Both the position numbers and the translations under genes were made by a program. Below the pieces are notes generated by a model, which was not told where the DNA came from, did not search any database, and saw nothing but the letters and a program-made list of their open reading frames with translations. This document shows positions 1-10,009 of a stretch of DNA of 64,000 nt, in pieces; position 1 is the first letter of the stretch; the number at the start of each line of letters is the position of its first letter. This stretch comes from Mycosphaerelloides madeirae (taxonomy: Eukaryota; Ascomycota; Dothideomycetes; Mycosphaerellales; Mycosphaerellaceae), in the NCBI GenBank assembly GCA_002785995.1, contig NHNV01000068.1, positions 1 through 64,000 on the forward strand. Reading direction: 5' to 3'.

Positions 1-621
1 GATTAATGTGACCCACTCGGTGTTGGTAGGCTTGATCTGCTTTGGTCTTCCAGGTTGGTCTGTAGCTGTTACCACCTTAGAAGCTGAAATCTGTCCCATT
101 TGGAAGCCAGTCTCATCAAAGTTGTAGGTATCTTCCGGTAGGATGCCATATTTGTTAATTGTATTCTTCACCAGCTCAAACCAGGCCCTAATAATCTCTG
201 GATCCTCACAAAGTTTCCTCTGGCACTCATATGTCCTTCCAAGCTTTACTTTCAAGGCTGGTGTCCTCTTAACAAACTTGTCTGCCCATTTTGCTCCGAC
301 AGAAGGCGCATTCCTCGCTTTGCAGATTGTGTCTGCCATTGCTCTCACAATACTAATAGTTGGTGACAGCCCTTGTGAATCCAGCTTAAGTATTTCTTCT
401 ACAAGTGCATCCTCTTCAACCTTGCTGAGTCTCTTGTTGGCTGGTGTGTAATTCTCTCGGAAAGTCCCTCCTTGGATTCTTCGAGTCAGGGTTGTTTTGG
501 AGACGTTATAGGCTGCAGCAGCTTCTCTAATAGAAGCGCATTGACCAGACTGGAAAGCTGACACTGCCAGCAGTATGCTGCCTTCGTTTGGGCTGATTTG
601 GACGCGATTTGGTTGAGACAT
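1..621 (-). mobile_element. pogo/Fot1-type transposase, N-terminal part
   Basis: An uninterrupted reading frame of 207 codons starts at ATG 621 and runs off the left edge, so the C-terminal part is missing. The N-terminus resembles a Psq/CENP-B-like helix-turn-helix (residues about 1-55, with IREAAAAYNVSKTTLTRRI), followed by a second DNA-binding region. Near the edge it reaches YNFDETGF (about residues 167-174), the first catalytic aspartate block of DDE_1 transposases. Such enzymes cut and paste TA-flanked DNA elements. There are no stops or frameshifts, so this copy may be recent. GC-rich sequence with a GACCC/GGGTC inverted arrangement at about 660-720 could be the terminal inverted repeat, but the other end lies outside the window. 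Family assignment is confident; activity is unknown. Confidence 0.85.
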
Positions 622-1029
622 GATGTATTGAAGACAGTAGATGTAGATTCAGAAGATTCCTGACCCACGCCCTGGTCTGGCCCACGCTCGGGTCCCCCGC
701 GTTAGCGATTCTCTGGTAATTTAACTAATAAGTAGACACTGCCAGGAGACCAACGAAGCCTTGTAGCCTCTACTCCATAACCACACCTTTATCACTCCTT
801 CACATTCACCCACTCGTACTTCGAGGGAATAATGACTCCATGAAGCGATATCTTGATATCTTCCTGACGCAAGCCGTCGACTCTCCAGCCAAAGTTGCCT
901 TTGTCGTAACCCCGGCGTTGGTCCCAGTATTCGACCCTGAAATGACAGCGTTGACTTTCCATTTCCAGCGAGTTCGATCGGTGCACCCATGCGATCGCGC
1001 AACTGCGCTTGCTGAGTTTGACAAGCCTC

Positions 1030-1906
1030 CTACACATGCCCGAAAGTCAGCCCTGACGGCTTAGATAGAACCAGATCGTGGCGTCCTTCCTGGTGGTCGT
1101 AACGTCCTGGTTGAAGAAGTTGCACCCGCCAGAACAGAGAGATATCGGCTCTTGTGCAGGGCGGATCAGTGAGTAAAGCATCGTGCAGTCCCAAGCCCTC
1201 GAGCTCCTTCAGACCCAGGCGTTGTCCGGCATGTGTGGATACCTCTTGTGTCCCACTCCTCGCTAGGCCGTATACCGCCCGTCTCCGTCTGGATCCGTTG
1301 GCGTTGATGGGTGTGAGGAAAGGATTGAGCCGTGCAGGCACGACTTCAATCTGTCGACCCGAATAGTAGGACCCGATAGGCATCTCATTTGGTATCTTCT
1401 TGAATTCCAGCGGCGATCTTCCCTCGAAGACCGATGGGGTCATTTTCAGCAGCCATTTGGTGTCTTCTGGCAGCCGAGAGACCAGGAACAGTTCCTGTTG
1501 CAGTCTGAGTGACCTTGCCATTATATGGCGGGCCCGGCGGTAGTTTCGGTATACTTTGACGAGGCACGCTTGCGGCAAGTACAACAAGAGCTTCTCCTGT
1601 GTTTTCTCCTTCCAGGTCAATCCTGGGGTATTTGACCGGTCCACTTCTTCACCTCCATCTCGAGTACCCATGGCGACGTTGTCCGTGGGCTCAGCAAAAG
1701 AGGCATCAAGTCGCTCGGCGTCGGATTCGGAAAATGTAGGTGGTACCGGGTGTACATTCTGAGCGTGGGCTGAGAGAGGCTCGCCGAAAGGACGCTGCGA
1801 AGGCGTCAGTATATCTTCGAGCCGTGACACAGCATATATGGGTATCTCATCAGACCTGTGGTTCTCGTTCTTTCATAAGTCCGAGGACGTCCTTGATCGT
1901 GGACAT
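1030..1906 (-). CDS. hypothetical protein, unresolved C-terminus
   Basis: I do not recognise this protein. Proposed exon 1 is 1856-1906 (ATG 1906, 17 codons, MSTIKDVLGLMKEREPQ). A 61-nt intron (1795-1855) has a good branch site (ACTGACG) and GCAG acceptor but a weak GTCTGA donor. Exon 2 continues in the frame RPFGEPLSAHAQ to a stop at 1030. The frame change across the intron is exactly what the intron predicts. The N-terminal third is acidic and low-complexity; the middle is basic (KVYRNYRRARHIMARSLRLQ). Another frame continuing to 792 also looks protein-like, and a CTGAC branch followed by TAG near 1034 suggests one more intron, so the C-terminus is uncertain. Exon 2 has no usable ATG of its own. 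Confidence 0.45.
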
Positions 1907-1967
1907 GGTCGGAAGTGAGCGATATCGAGAGTAATGTAGGAAGAAAAGTGTCGTGTATTGGACAGTC

Positions 1968-2060
1968 GACGTGTATTGCTTGACGTGCGTGCTTTGCGTT
2001 GTGTGTTGCTCGACATATGTGGTGCTTGACGTGTGTGGTGCTGGGCGTGTATTGCTCGAG
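1968..2060. repeat. degenerate 15-16 bp tandem repeat
   Basis: About six imperfect units of the form GACGTGTRTTGCTT follow one another just upstream of the unrecognised gene on the minus strand. Units differ by several substitutions and by one base in length. It is either a small minisatellite or eroded low-complexity sequence in the promoter/leader. Confidence 0.6.
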
Positions 2061-2312
2061 TAAGGTGACAATAACTGTTGCCCTGCGAGGAGATGGGTGC
2101 GATGGATAGATTAGGTAGCGAGACGATGTAGTATCTGTAAGTATTGAGTTGGAGGTCCGTTGGGAGGTAGGAAAGTCTCTGATCGTCGTAAGGAAAGTGA
2201 TACTTTTCCTCAGCACGAAAGCAAGTCCGATCTATGCTTCATTCATCTTTCCTCATGTTTGTTGTGCACATCTGCGGTGCTCTCAAACCAGTACTTTTCA
2301 GAATCTGCCTCT

Positions 2313-2954
2313 TTACACCGTCCTCCGATCAGACATGACTCGCACAATGCTTCCCGGTCCAGCCAGCTCCACCAACTTCTCATGCCAGCTCAACAACACA
2401 CTCATCGCCTGACCACCGCCCTCTCCACCTCCAAAGCTCCTTCCTCCAGCCTGCGTGAAGCCAGTTGCCTGCGGTGGGAGATTCTTCGCTGTCGAATTGC
2501 CAGCAGGAGGATATCCTTGCGCCATGCCCTTGTACAGGTACTTCATCAGAACATCGCAGACCTCAGATCCGCCTTCTGACTGGTATATCCGCTGAAGCAT
2601 TGGCGTCATCTCAGCCTGTCGGATTGATTGTAATATCTCAATTACTGTTTGAAGGTATACAGTCTGTCCAGAAATACATCAGCACCCATACCAATCCGTG
2701 TGCCTCAAGATAATTGTTGCCTAACCCACCTTTCCTTGCTCATCTGCACCATATGGTGGGTTCTCCAGCGCTCCTTTCAACGCATCCTCCGCATTGCCAC
2801 CTCGTAATAGCTGCCGTATTTGTCCAGCGAGCTGCTGTACATCTGCGGTGGAAACGGGCTGAACGGCGGGGGTGAGGGAGGCCAGGTCGAAGTTGTAGGA
2901 GGATTCGGGGTCGAGGGCGTCGACGTTGATCGTTCGCCAGTTGATGCTTGCCAT
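2313..2954 (-). CDS. ARC15: Arp2/3 complex 16 kDa subunit (ARPC5)
   Basis: Two exons, 2730-2954 and 2313-2615, are joined by a 114-nt phase-0 intron (donor GTGGGT, acceptor ACAG), giving 175 residues. The protein is the small p16 subunit of the Arp2/3 actin-nucleating complex, which builds branched actin at endocytic patches. Support: the ALKGALENPPYGA block, LMKYLYKGM, the LLSWHEKLVELAG block, and the C-terminus GSIVRVMSDRRTV, which matches the conserved ARPC5 tail (GSIVRVL-RKTV). A Gly-rich insert (about residues 130-145) lengthens it relative to animal ARPC5. Start chosen at ATG 2954 (MASINWRTINVD). The divergently oriented neighbour starts at 3478. Confidence 0.93.
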
Positions 2955-3252
2955 AGTTGTCACCGATTGAATGAGAATTTGCGAAATTCGAGGGTATTTG
3001 GGAAAAGATGGTTATCGTCGCTTTATGAGCTATTTTGCTCACAGTCGTGTGGCAATGGCAGTGCAAGAGACGTCGTGGCTGAATTGGTGATTGCGGGGCC
3101 GTCCGCGCTAGCGCCTGCCCTATAAAACGCGTCGCGATTGCCCTCGTCACTTTCACATCAACAACACTTTCACAAGCCATTGACCGCAACTTCCAACCCA
3201 CGCGCAGACTCAAAACCACAACCGGAAAGAACGACCCACATACACCGCGACG

Positions 3253-3372
3253 ATGAGCCTCTGGCTTGTGGAAGGCCTCAGTGACGGAGCTTACGATAAC
3301 ATGCATCGCGTCCGCGCCTTGATGCAAGCACAAGCAAGAGCAGACGGAAAGAACGACTCCCTGGACGTGTAG
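3253..3372 (+). CDS. upstream ORF, 39 codons
   Basis: ATG 3253 opens a 39-codon frame ending at TAG 3370, 106 bases before the main ATG of the downstream gene. The peptide begins MSLWLVEGLSDGAYDNMHRV and is followed by an Ala/Gln/Arg-rich segment. The position, in the presumed 5' leader, suggests a regulatory upstream ORF; it could instead be a tiny independent gene. No function can be assigned. Confidence 0.4.
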   Translation: MSLWLVEGLSDGAYDNMHRVRALMQAQARADGKNDSLDV

Positions 3373-3477
3373 AACTAGCCTGTCACACGCCCAAGGGGCT
3401 TCCTCATCCCTCCCCATCTCCGCGAGGCCTACCAAGTCTCCGGCTCCGGCTCCGGCTCCGCCCCCATCCCGTCCACC

Positions 3478-5238
3478 ATGAGCAACGCGACGGAGCCGAA
3501 GCGGCCATTTGCGCTCGCCCGCCCGCGCCAAGGAGGTCCTAAACTCACCGGTCTCGCCGACGTGCTCGCAGAAGAACAGCGTCGAAAGGAACAGCGCGAA
3601 CAGAGGCGCATAGCGCGTCTGGCCCGCGCGGCCGCGAGACAGCCACCACCACAACGATCACCACCCACTGACGAGGACGACTTCCATCCCGACTCAGTCA
3701 TCATCTCGACGCCAGCGCCCAGAGTGTACAACAACAACCTCCGAACCCGACGCGTCGACGCGCTCGTCCGCGAGCAGGAAGCCTTCGAGGCCAGGCAGGC
3801 TGAACAGAAGCAGGCCAGAAAGGCTGAGCAGAAGCAGACTGTCACCATCAGAACCACTGTCACAGAGTCGATCGAACAAGAAGTCGCGCCAATCAGACAC
3901 AGTACACCACAACAACCACCCCTCAGCCTCCGAGCCAGCCAGCACCAGCGCGAGGATTCCATGAGTCTTCTGCGGAAGCTGTCACGCGTCGCGAGCGTAT
4001 CCCCCAAGTCGAATTCCCAAGAAAGAGACGAACCCAACCCCGCGATCCACGCCAAAGAGCAACCACACACCAACATGGGCTCGAGACACCCGCGCCCTCA
4101 GCCTCCAAGATCGGCCCTCGAAGCCGTCGTCCCCACGTTTAGGGAGCAGCGGGAGTACGGCGAGAGCACGATCGGCTCGCTGGAGAACATCATCACAGCA
4201 AACACACAAGACAGCTCGGGGGAGCTTGAGCACGTCACGACGGTTCCACGAAACACCACAGACGTCCTGCCACAGCGCATCACCTCCACCAATCAGCAAC
4301 CCAAGTCCGCCCTGGGCGAAGTTGTCAAGGAAGCCAAGACTCAGGCTCTAGCCGACGAGAGCATGATTGCCTCGCTCGAAAACATCGTCAACCCGATCAC
4401 CGAACAATCTAACTCCAACGTGACACCCGCCGCCACTCCTGTCAAAGAGGAGGAAGATCTGGACCTTGGACGACCTCTCTCACAACTCGAGAAGGACCGT
4501 CGACAGGAAAGATTGGCTCTCGAGAGCCTTAACAAGCGCTTACAATCCACCCGAAGCACCATTAAAGACGCAAACCGTGGACTCCGCCGAATCGAGAATA
4601 GGATCGAAGAAGTCGAAGCCACCAATACCGACACGGCCATCGTCAAAGACGAAGCACCAGCTCTAGAGACAACACAGACAACCGACGCAGCTGCTCTTGG
4701 CTTCCAAGCCATTATCGACCACAAGGGACGTACCGTCTGCTCTCGCTGCGGAGGCTCCAGCTCCGTGTGGCGCACCCTCTGGACCGAGTTTCGCCTGAAT
4801 TTTTACGCCTACGACACCGCCGCCGACAATCGCATCCATATCACCTGGCTCGGCTGGACCATTGTCCTTTGGTTTCTCTGGCTGTTACTTGAAACCGTCC
4901 TATCCACCCAGTACAGCAATTATATTTACGGCCCGGTATTCCCATTTGTCACCTTCAACCTCACCGTCACACCATTCCTACCGGTTCTGAAGCCATTATT
5001 TTCATTCCTCGCCTGGGGTTTCGGATCATTGTTCAACATGCTTTTTGGAGAGGTCGCTGCTAGTAGCAAGTCACCCACCACGCCAGCAGGACCAGGCATT
5101 GTTACAACGCATTGGGGATACCACGGAACCAGGACCACGGCGTTCTTAGCCGGCACGGCGTCCAGAGTCACCAGTAGCACTGTCGAAGCCTTGGACGACA
5201 TTGGCCGCATGTGGGGTGACGGCTACACTATCAATTGA
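3478..5238 (+). CDS. coiled-coil membrane protein, function unknown
   Basis: A single-exon gene of 586 residues with a good start context (CACCATGAGC). I do not recognise the family. Residues 1-110 are basic and Arg/Gln/Ala-rich with predicted helix. Two related segments start at residues 212 and 277 (SALEAVV...ESTIGSLENII and SALGEVV...ESMIASLENIV). A coiled-coil-like stretch lies at about 335-385 (LEKDRRQERLALESLNKRL). A CSRCGG motif comes next, then a strongly hydrophobic segment (about 455-476) and a second hydrophobic stretch (about 485-525) before a soluble tail. The order (long cytosolic/nuclear arm, coiled coil, C-terminal membrane anchor) would suit a nuclear-envelope or ER scaffold, but that is inference. 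The stop lies where an unconvincing opposite-strand frame begins. Confidence 0.85.
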   Translation: MSNATEPKRPFALARPRQGGPKLTGLADVLAEEQRRKEQREQRRIARLARAAARQPPPQRSPPTDEDDFHPDSVIISTPAPRVYNNNLRTRRVDALVREQEAFEARQAEQKQARKAEQKQTVTIRTTVTESIEQEVAPIRHSTPQQPPLSLRASQHQREDSMSLLRKLSRVASVSPKSNSQERDEPNPAIHAKEQPHTNMGSRHPRPQPPRSALEAVVPTFREQREYGESTIGSLENIITANTQDSSGELEHVTTVPRNTTDVLPQRITSTNQQPKSALGEVVKEAKTQALADESMIASLENIVNPITEQSNSNVTPAATPVKEEEDLDLGRPLSQLEKDRRQERLALESLNKRLQSTRSTIKDANRGLRRIENRIEEVEATNTDTAIVKDEAPALETTQTTDAAALGFQAIIDHKGRTVCSRCGGSSSVWRTLWTEFRLNFYAYDTAADNRIHITWLGWTIVLWFLWLLLETVLSTQYSNYIYGPVFPFVTFNLTVTPFLPVLKPLFSFLAWGFGSLFNMLFGEVAASSKSPTTPAGPGIVTTHWGYHGTRTTAFLAGTASRVTSSTVEALDDIGRMWGDGYTIN

Positions 5239-6431
5239 GCGTTCTGCATATCAACATCGACATCATTATCACCGACCTTCAGCGTTGAGCTTCTGGCGCT
5301 CTTGGGGTTTGTTCTAGGGAGGACTTTGGGGATCGGCGTTTTGGGGATTGTTTGGAGTATTGCATCGATTGGAGTTTTGGGAATGACACAAGCGGCAACT
5401 CGTTGAACATGCAATGGTATTGGAGAGGCGCTTTGAGCCCATGATGGCATGGGCCTGTACAGGAAAGCAGTGATGGCAATACCTGCAATGAAAGCAGATG
5501 AGATGAATATTGCATTGAGACGAATGATGATGAAACGACCTTTGCATTGTATCCCTTCTCCTTGCTTTCTTCTCGTCTTTTCCGTATTGCTTGACAACGT
5601 AAGGTTGCGTGGCTACTCTTGGTCGACGGAGCCGACCCTTGTCAGCTGTCAAATGTGTGAATGGCAAGCATCATGCAACGCCAGAAGCCGGGCACGCATG
5701 GTGGCTGCATTTGCATGCCGAGATATGCACCTCTTCACAGCTCAGCACAGCCGACTTGAACATCTGGAAGATATGTGAAAATCATACCACATACAAGGAC
5801 GAGAAGGGCAAAAGAACGCGGGCAGTGAAAGTTGGTTCGGCTTCAGGAAGGTTGCGTGATCCGTTGCGCTTCGGCTGCCCGGCAGCAAGACGGCGTCCAA
5901 CTCACTCGCAGTATGACGCCAGAACGTAACGTCTATCCCGTCTCTCTTCTTCTTGCTTTAAAGGAGGATGACACGGAAGCTTGTGTGTGCTTCTCCAGGC
6001 TGTGCCCCAGACGGCCACTTCTGGCTGATCTACGGCAGCAAGCATCGTGGACCCGCGAGATTGCTTGATTGCGTATGCTCCAATCGGGGCTGAAGTCTGA
6101 GCAATAGTCGACTCTGGGCAGACAAACCAAGCAGGAGCGACTTTCAGCAGTTGAGCGTGGTGGTGCGGGCAGACGGGAGGAAGTATATCCTCTGCGCTTG
6201 CCAATCACTCCCGCATATCAGAGCAGTAAGGATCGCGCTACTACGGCGTGAGTGAGGCGTGCGTCCTGGCGTGCATCTTCACAACTATCCCGAGCTAACT
6301 AGTACTTACTTCCGCTGCCTCCCAGCGGCTGTCGAAAATACGTATTCCGCCCCCGAGAGAGCTATTACCTGCACTCCATCAGGTCTCCGCGACCCAAATG
6401 GGATAGGACATATTCGGCAGGCGGGCATATC
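5239..6431. other. intergenic, about 1.2 kb, no supported gene
   Basis: Only short open frames without family features. A 124-codon minus-strand frame at 5223-5597 has a hydrophobic segment but no ATG at a sensible place. The right part presumably contains the promoter and leader of the methyltransferase gene. Confidence 0.5.
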
Positions 6432-7746
6432 ATGGAAGACGTAGGATCGCACGACGGGATCACGCCGGCTGTGGGTACCACTTCACTTGCTACTCTAGCT
6501 GAGCGGTGCCATTGACATGTGAAACTTAGGCCGAATCCGAGCAAGGCAGCGATTTGGACTCGGCGTATGCGGGAGACGTGTACGATGACCCTTCCGATGC
6601 GGATAATAGAGATCATACTGACAAACGTCACCGGCCAGTCAATCGGAAACAACTTCACTCACATCGTCAATAGCGTCACACAGATTCGAGAATGGTCGGC
6701 GATATCATTCTTACAAAGGCGATGGGGAAGATGCCTACTGGGGACCCAACGACGAGACACAAAATGACCAGCTCGACATAGCCCACCACTATTTCGTGCG
6801 TACAGCAGAAGGCCAGAAGGCATCCCTATACGTCTCAGGCACTTGCTTACCTTCTTCCCTTTCGCTCTTAGAACATCCTCCTTGAAGGAAAACTCTACAA
6901 TGCGCCCCTCGAGAAAGAGACTTGCCACGAAGTACTAGACCTTGGAACAGGAACCGGAATCTGGGCCATAGGTACGCGGCTGAGAGCATTCATGCCGGCA
7001 TCCGAAGAATCTCACCAATTACTCAGATTTCGCGGACGAGCATCCCGCCGCCAACGTTCTAGGCACAGATTTAAGTCCCATCCAACCGCACTGGATCCCA
7101 CCGAACTGCAAATTCGAAATCGACGATTTCACCGAGGAATGGACGTATCCCGAAGACCACTTCGACTTCATACACGTACGCTGCCTCTACGGCTGCGTGA
7201 GGGACTGGCCAGCCTTCTACGCCCAAGTAATGCGCCACCTGAAACCTGGCGGCTGGTTCGAGCAAGTCGAATACTCCGTCGACTGGCGTTCAGACGACAA
7301 CTCTATCCCTCCCGGTCACATTTTCTGGAAAGGCTCAGAGTCGTATATCGCCGCGGGTGAGAAGATGGGTCGCACGTTTCGCATCTGGGAGTATCAGAAG
7401 GGATATATCGATGCGGCAGGCTTCACGAATACGCAGGAGAGGCGGTATAAACTGCCATTGGGTCCTTGGGCGGCGGACAAGAAGTTGAAGGAGATTGGGA
7501 GGTGGCATTTGTTGGAGGCGTATCAGGGCATTGAGGGCTGGAGTATGGCATTGTTCACGAGGATTTTGGGGTGGTCTTATGAGGAGGTGCAGGTTTATTT
7601 GGCGCAGGTTCGCGAAGGTATGCTACGTGTTCTTTTCACCTTGAGTACGATACTGACAAGCGATTCGTGCAGCCTTTAGGGACAAGAAGATCCATGCGTA
7701 TACCCGCGGCGGCATGGTCTGGGGCCAGAAACCGCTCAGGACATAG
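6432..7746 (+). CDS. LaeA-like SAM-dependent methyltransferase
   Basis: Six exons: 6432-6470, 6530-6579, 6639-6795, 6872-6971, 7027-7617 and 7673-7746, giving 336 residues; all junctions keep frame and introns are 53-76 nt with canonical ends. It belongs to the fungal LaeA-like class I methyltransferases. The sequence shows the family linker ENGRRYHSY, the WGPNDETQNDQLDI-HHYF block, SAM motif I (VLDLGTGTGIWAI, residues about 103-115), the post-I GTDLSPIQP, FDFIHVRCLYG, and LKPGGWFEQVE. LaeA itself regulates secondary metabolism from the nucleus; for this paralogue the substrate is unknown, and many relatives are tailoring enzymes or uncharacterised. It is convergent with a P450 whose stop lies 121 bases away. 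The N-terminus is short, acidic and variable, as usual for the family. Confidence 0.9.
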
Positions 7747-7866
7747 CACTGTCTGCTTTATTCCTTCTGCATTCGACGACGACGATGATTATACTCCTCC
7801 GTGAGCGTTTCCTGCCTACGCAATAGACTCGACATCTGCGAGAGTCATGACATATAACCAAACACC

Positions 7867-9655
7867 TCACTTAACAACTACCCTCAACCCAATACTCTCT
7901 TCCCTCGCCGCCGGATTAAAATAATCATGCACAACATCAATATCCTCCCTCACCGTCTCAAAAATCTCAAAGTCAAACCTCCTTACCAACGCCGCAAGCA
8001 CAATGTATATCTCCGCGCTCGCCAGTTCCTTGCCTAGACAGCCTCTCGTCCCTTTGCTGAAATTGACCAGGTAATTCGACAATTTCTCCCGAGCGCCGGG
8101 TTTTAGCCAGCGCTCTGGTTGAAATTCTCGCGGTTGAGGGAAGAGATCTGGATTATCGTGGATGAGCATGGATGTCATGCCTATCGGCGTGCCAGCGGGG
8201 ATCACGATATCTTTGTAAAACAACGCTTCGTCTGGCGAGATTCGTTGGAGACGATGAGTGACGCCGTAGGAGATCCGGTAGCCTTCGAGGACTACGGCAG
8301 TGAGGTAGGGGAGTTGCTCGAGCTTTGCGAGCGGTGTGTTGGCTGAGAGGGGAAGGAGTTCGGATTTGAGACGAGCTGTGATGGATGGGTTGGCGAGGAT
8401 ATGGTAGAATGTTGTGTTGAGGTAGTGTGTTGTGGTGACTTGGCCGGCTGCGACGACTGATTGGGCTTCGTCGACGAGGTGGGGAACAGTACGTTCGGAG
8501 GGTGGGAGGGCGGAAGGTTGTAAAAGGGCTGAGAAGATCGTTGGGTTCTCTTCTCTTTCTTCTTCTTCGAGGGATATCGATGAGCTCTTGGTCATTTGCG
8601 CGGTCACTTGGACGGCCATATCCTGCACACGAGTGAGCTCAAAGCACAATTTGAAACAGAAGGAGAAAATCCACTCACCATCTGAAAGCGTATAAGCTGC
8701 ATAACATCCGGACTCATTCTCTCCACTACCGTACGTGGTTAGCATCGTTACTCGAGGATCTAAGACACTGGGAACCATTCCTAGTCACGCATGAACTTAC
8801 CAACCCACAACGGCATCAACCTCATCAAAACCAAAAGCCAAGGCATCTGCTTATTGAAATGACTCTGCCTCGAAAGCGAGTCTACCGCTTCCGGCCACCA
8901 CGGCGCGAATCCCTCCTCCCCCACACACCCATACGTCGTCCCAAACGAATACTCCGTAACAACATCCATACTTACCGCCGCGAACGCATGCCTTAATTTA
9001 ACAGGCTCCTTGCTCTCTCGGAAGCCTTCGAGACGGGCGCAAAGCTGCTCAACGACGCGGTCGATTACAGGTTGGAGTTTGACGATGGAGGCTTTAGAGA
9101 AGAAGGGGTTTAGGGGAGCGCGGCGACGACGGTGGAGGTCGTGAGGGAGAGAGCCGAAGAATGAGGAGGAGTTTCCGAACATTCCGGCTGACCAGGCCCA
9201 TTTGTCGCGGCGTTTGGAGGGGCCGGTGTAGATTTCGTTGTAGAAGTCTGGGTCGTTGATGTGCACTTCGTAGGGGTTGATGCGGATTATTGGACCTAGA
9301 GCTTTCAGTGAAAGACATGGATTTGGAGTCTGGGGAGAGGATGTGTACCGTACTGCTCGTGTAGCTCGCGGATCTTCCAGGTATATCTTCCTTGCTTGAT
9401 AACATCGTGGTAGAATTCATACCAGAACGTGAGAGCGGCGAGTTTGGGGCCAGGAATGTGTGCGATTGGGCTGAGCCATAGTCGTTGAATGGCTAGGCCA
9501 AAGACGTAGAGGAGTGTTAATCCGATGGCAGTTTCAATGGCTTGCGGCCAGTTCGATGGTATGACGCCCAGGCCGGGCATTGTGATAGGTGTGAGTTGAG
9601 CAAGAAAGCTGCCTGCTTTCTTCATATTTGTTCTTGACTGATGGAGGGGCTGCAT
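7867..9655 (-). CDS. cytochrome P450 monooxygenase
   Basis: Four exons: 9349-9655, 8801-9295, 8679-8725 and 7867-8622, giving up to 534 residues. Visible marks: an N-terminal membrane anchor (AIETAIGLTLLYVFGLAIQRLW), the HIPGPKLAALT hinge, the ExxR motif as EGYR (396-399), FQPERW, and the heme loop FSKGTRGCLG with ligand Cys478. The I-helix reads AAGQVTTTHY, with Val where many P450s have an acidic residue before TT. Overall similarity is to fungal trichodiene-oxygenase-like P450s, which oxidise secondary metabolites; the substrate is not predictable here. Start is ambiguous between ATG 9655 and in-frame ATGs at 9625 and 9580. The adjacent LaeA-like methyltransferase could act in the same pathway, but no backbone synthase is in the window. 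Confidence 0.93.
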
Positions 9656-10009
9656 AGGCGAGACAGCACCTTGGCTTCGTATCTTGCATTGCTAGCGGAC
9701 GGCCGTCGGTACCGATGCTGGAGGATCAACATCCTGGCCTGTTATCGGTGGCATGCTCCAAGTGGTAAATCTGTAAAAGTCGTGAAACGAACCGGGTGCA
9801 AGGTTGAACATACAGTATGAAAGGTAATCGGTTTGTGAAGCTCTTCATTGTAACTGCACAGAAACGGCAGTGTCCATCGATAAAGTCACATCTGTACGTC
9901 TGTCATCTCTTTCGACAAATAATGCCATCAACTGCTCATAGTATCATTAGCCACACAGCACATTATTCTGAATCAAGAGACTGGAGTTGAGAAGCATCCA
10001 AGTCGCCAA
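9656..10009. other. intergenic between P450 and protease
   Basis: About 350 bases with no open frame of note. It should contain the P450 promoter and the terminator region of the aspartic protease gene, both on the minus strand. No clear motif seen. Confidence 0.4.

Noticed and set aside
2740..3654. 304-codon minus-strand open frame
   Set aside because: It overlaps ARPC5 exon 1 in another frame and the 5' part of the coiled-coil gene; composition is arginine/glycine-rich antisense shadow with no motifs.
5223..5597. 124-codon minus-strand frame with a hydrophobic segment
   Set aside because: No ATG before the hydrophobic part, a stop just upstream, and its end overlaps the coding end of the convergent gene.
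7747..9655. Secondary-metabolite gene cluster
   Set aside because: Only a P450 and a LaeA-like methyltransferase are present; no polyketide, peptide or terpene synthase is seen in the window.
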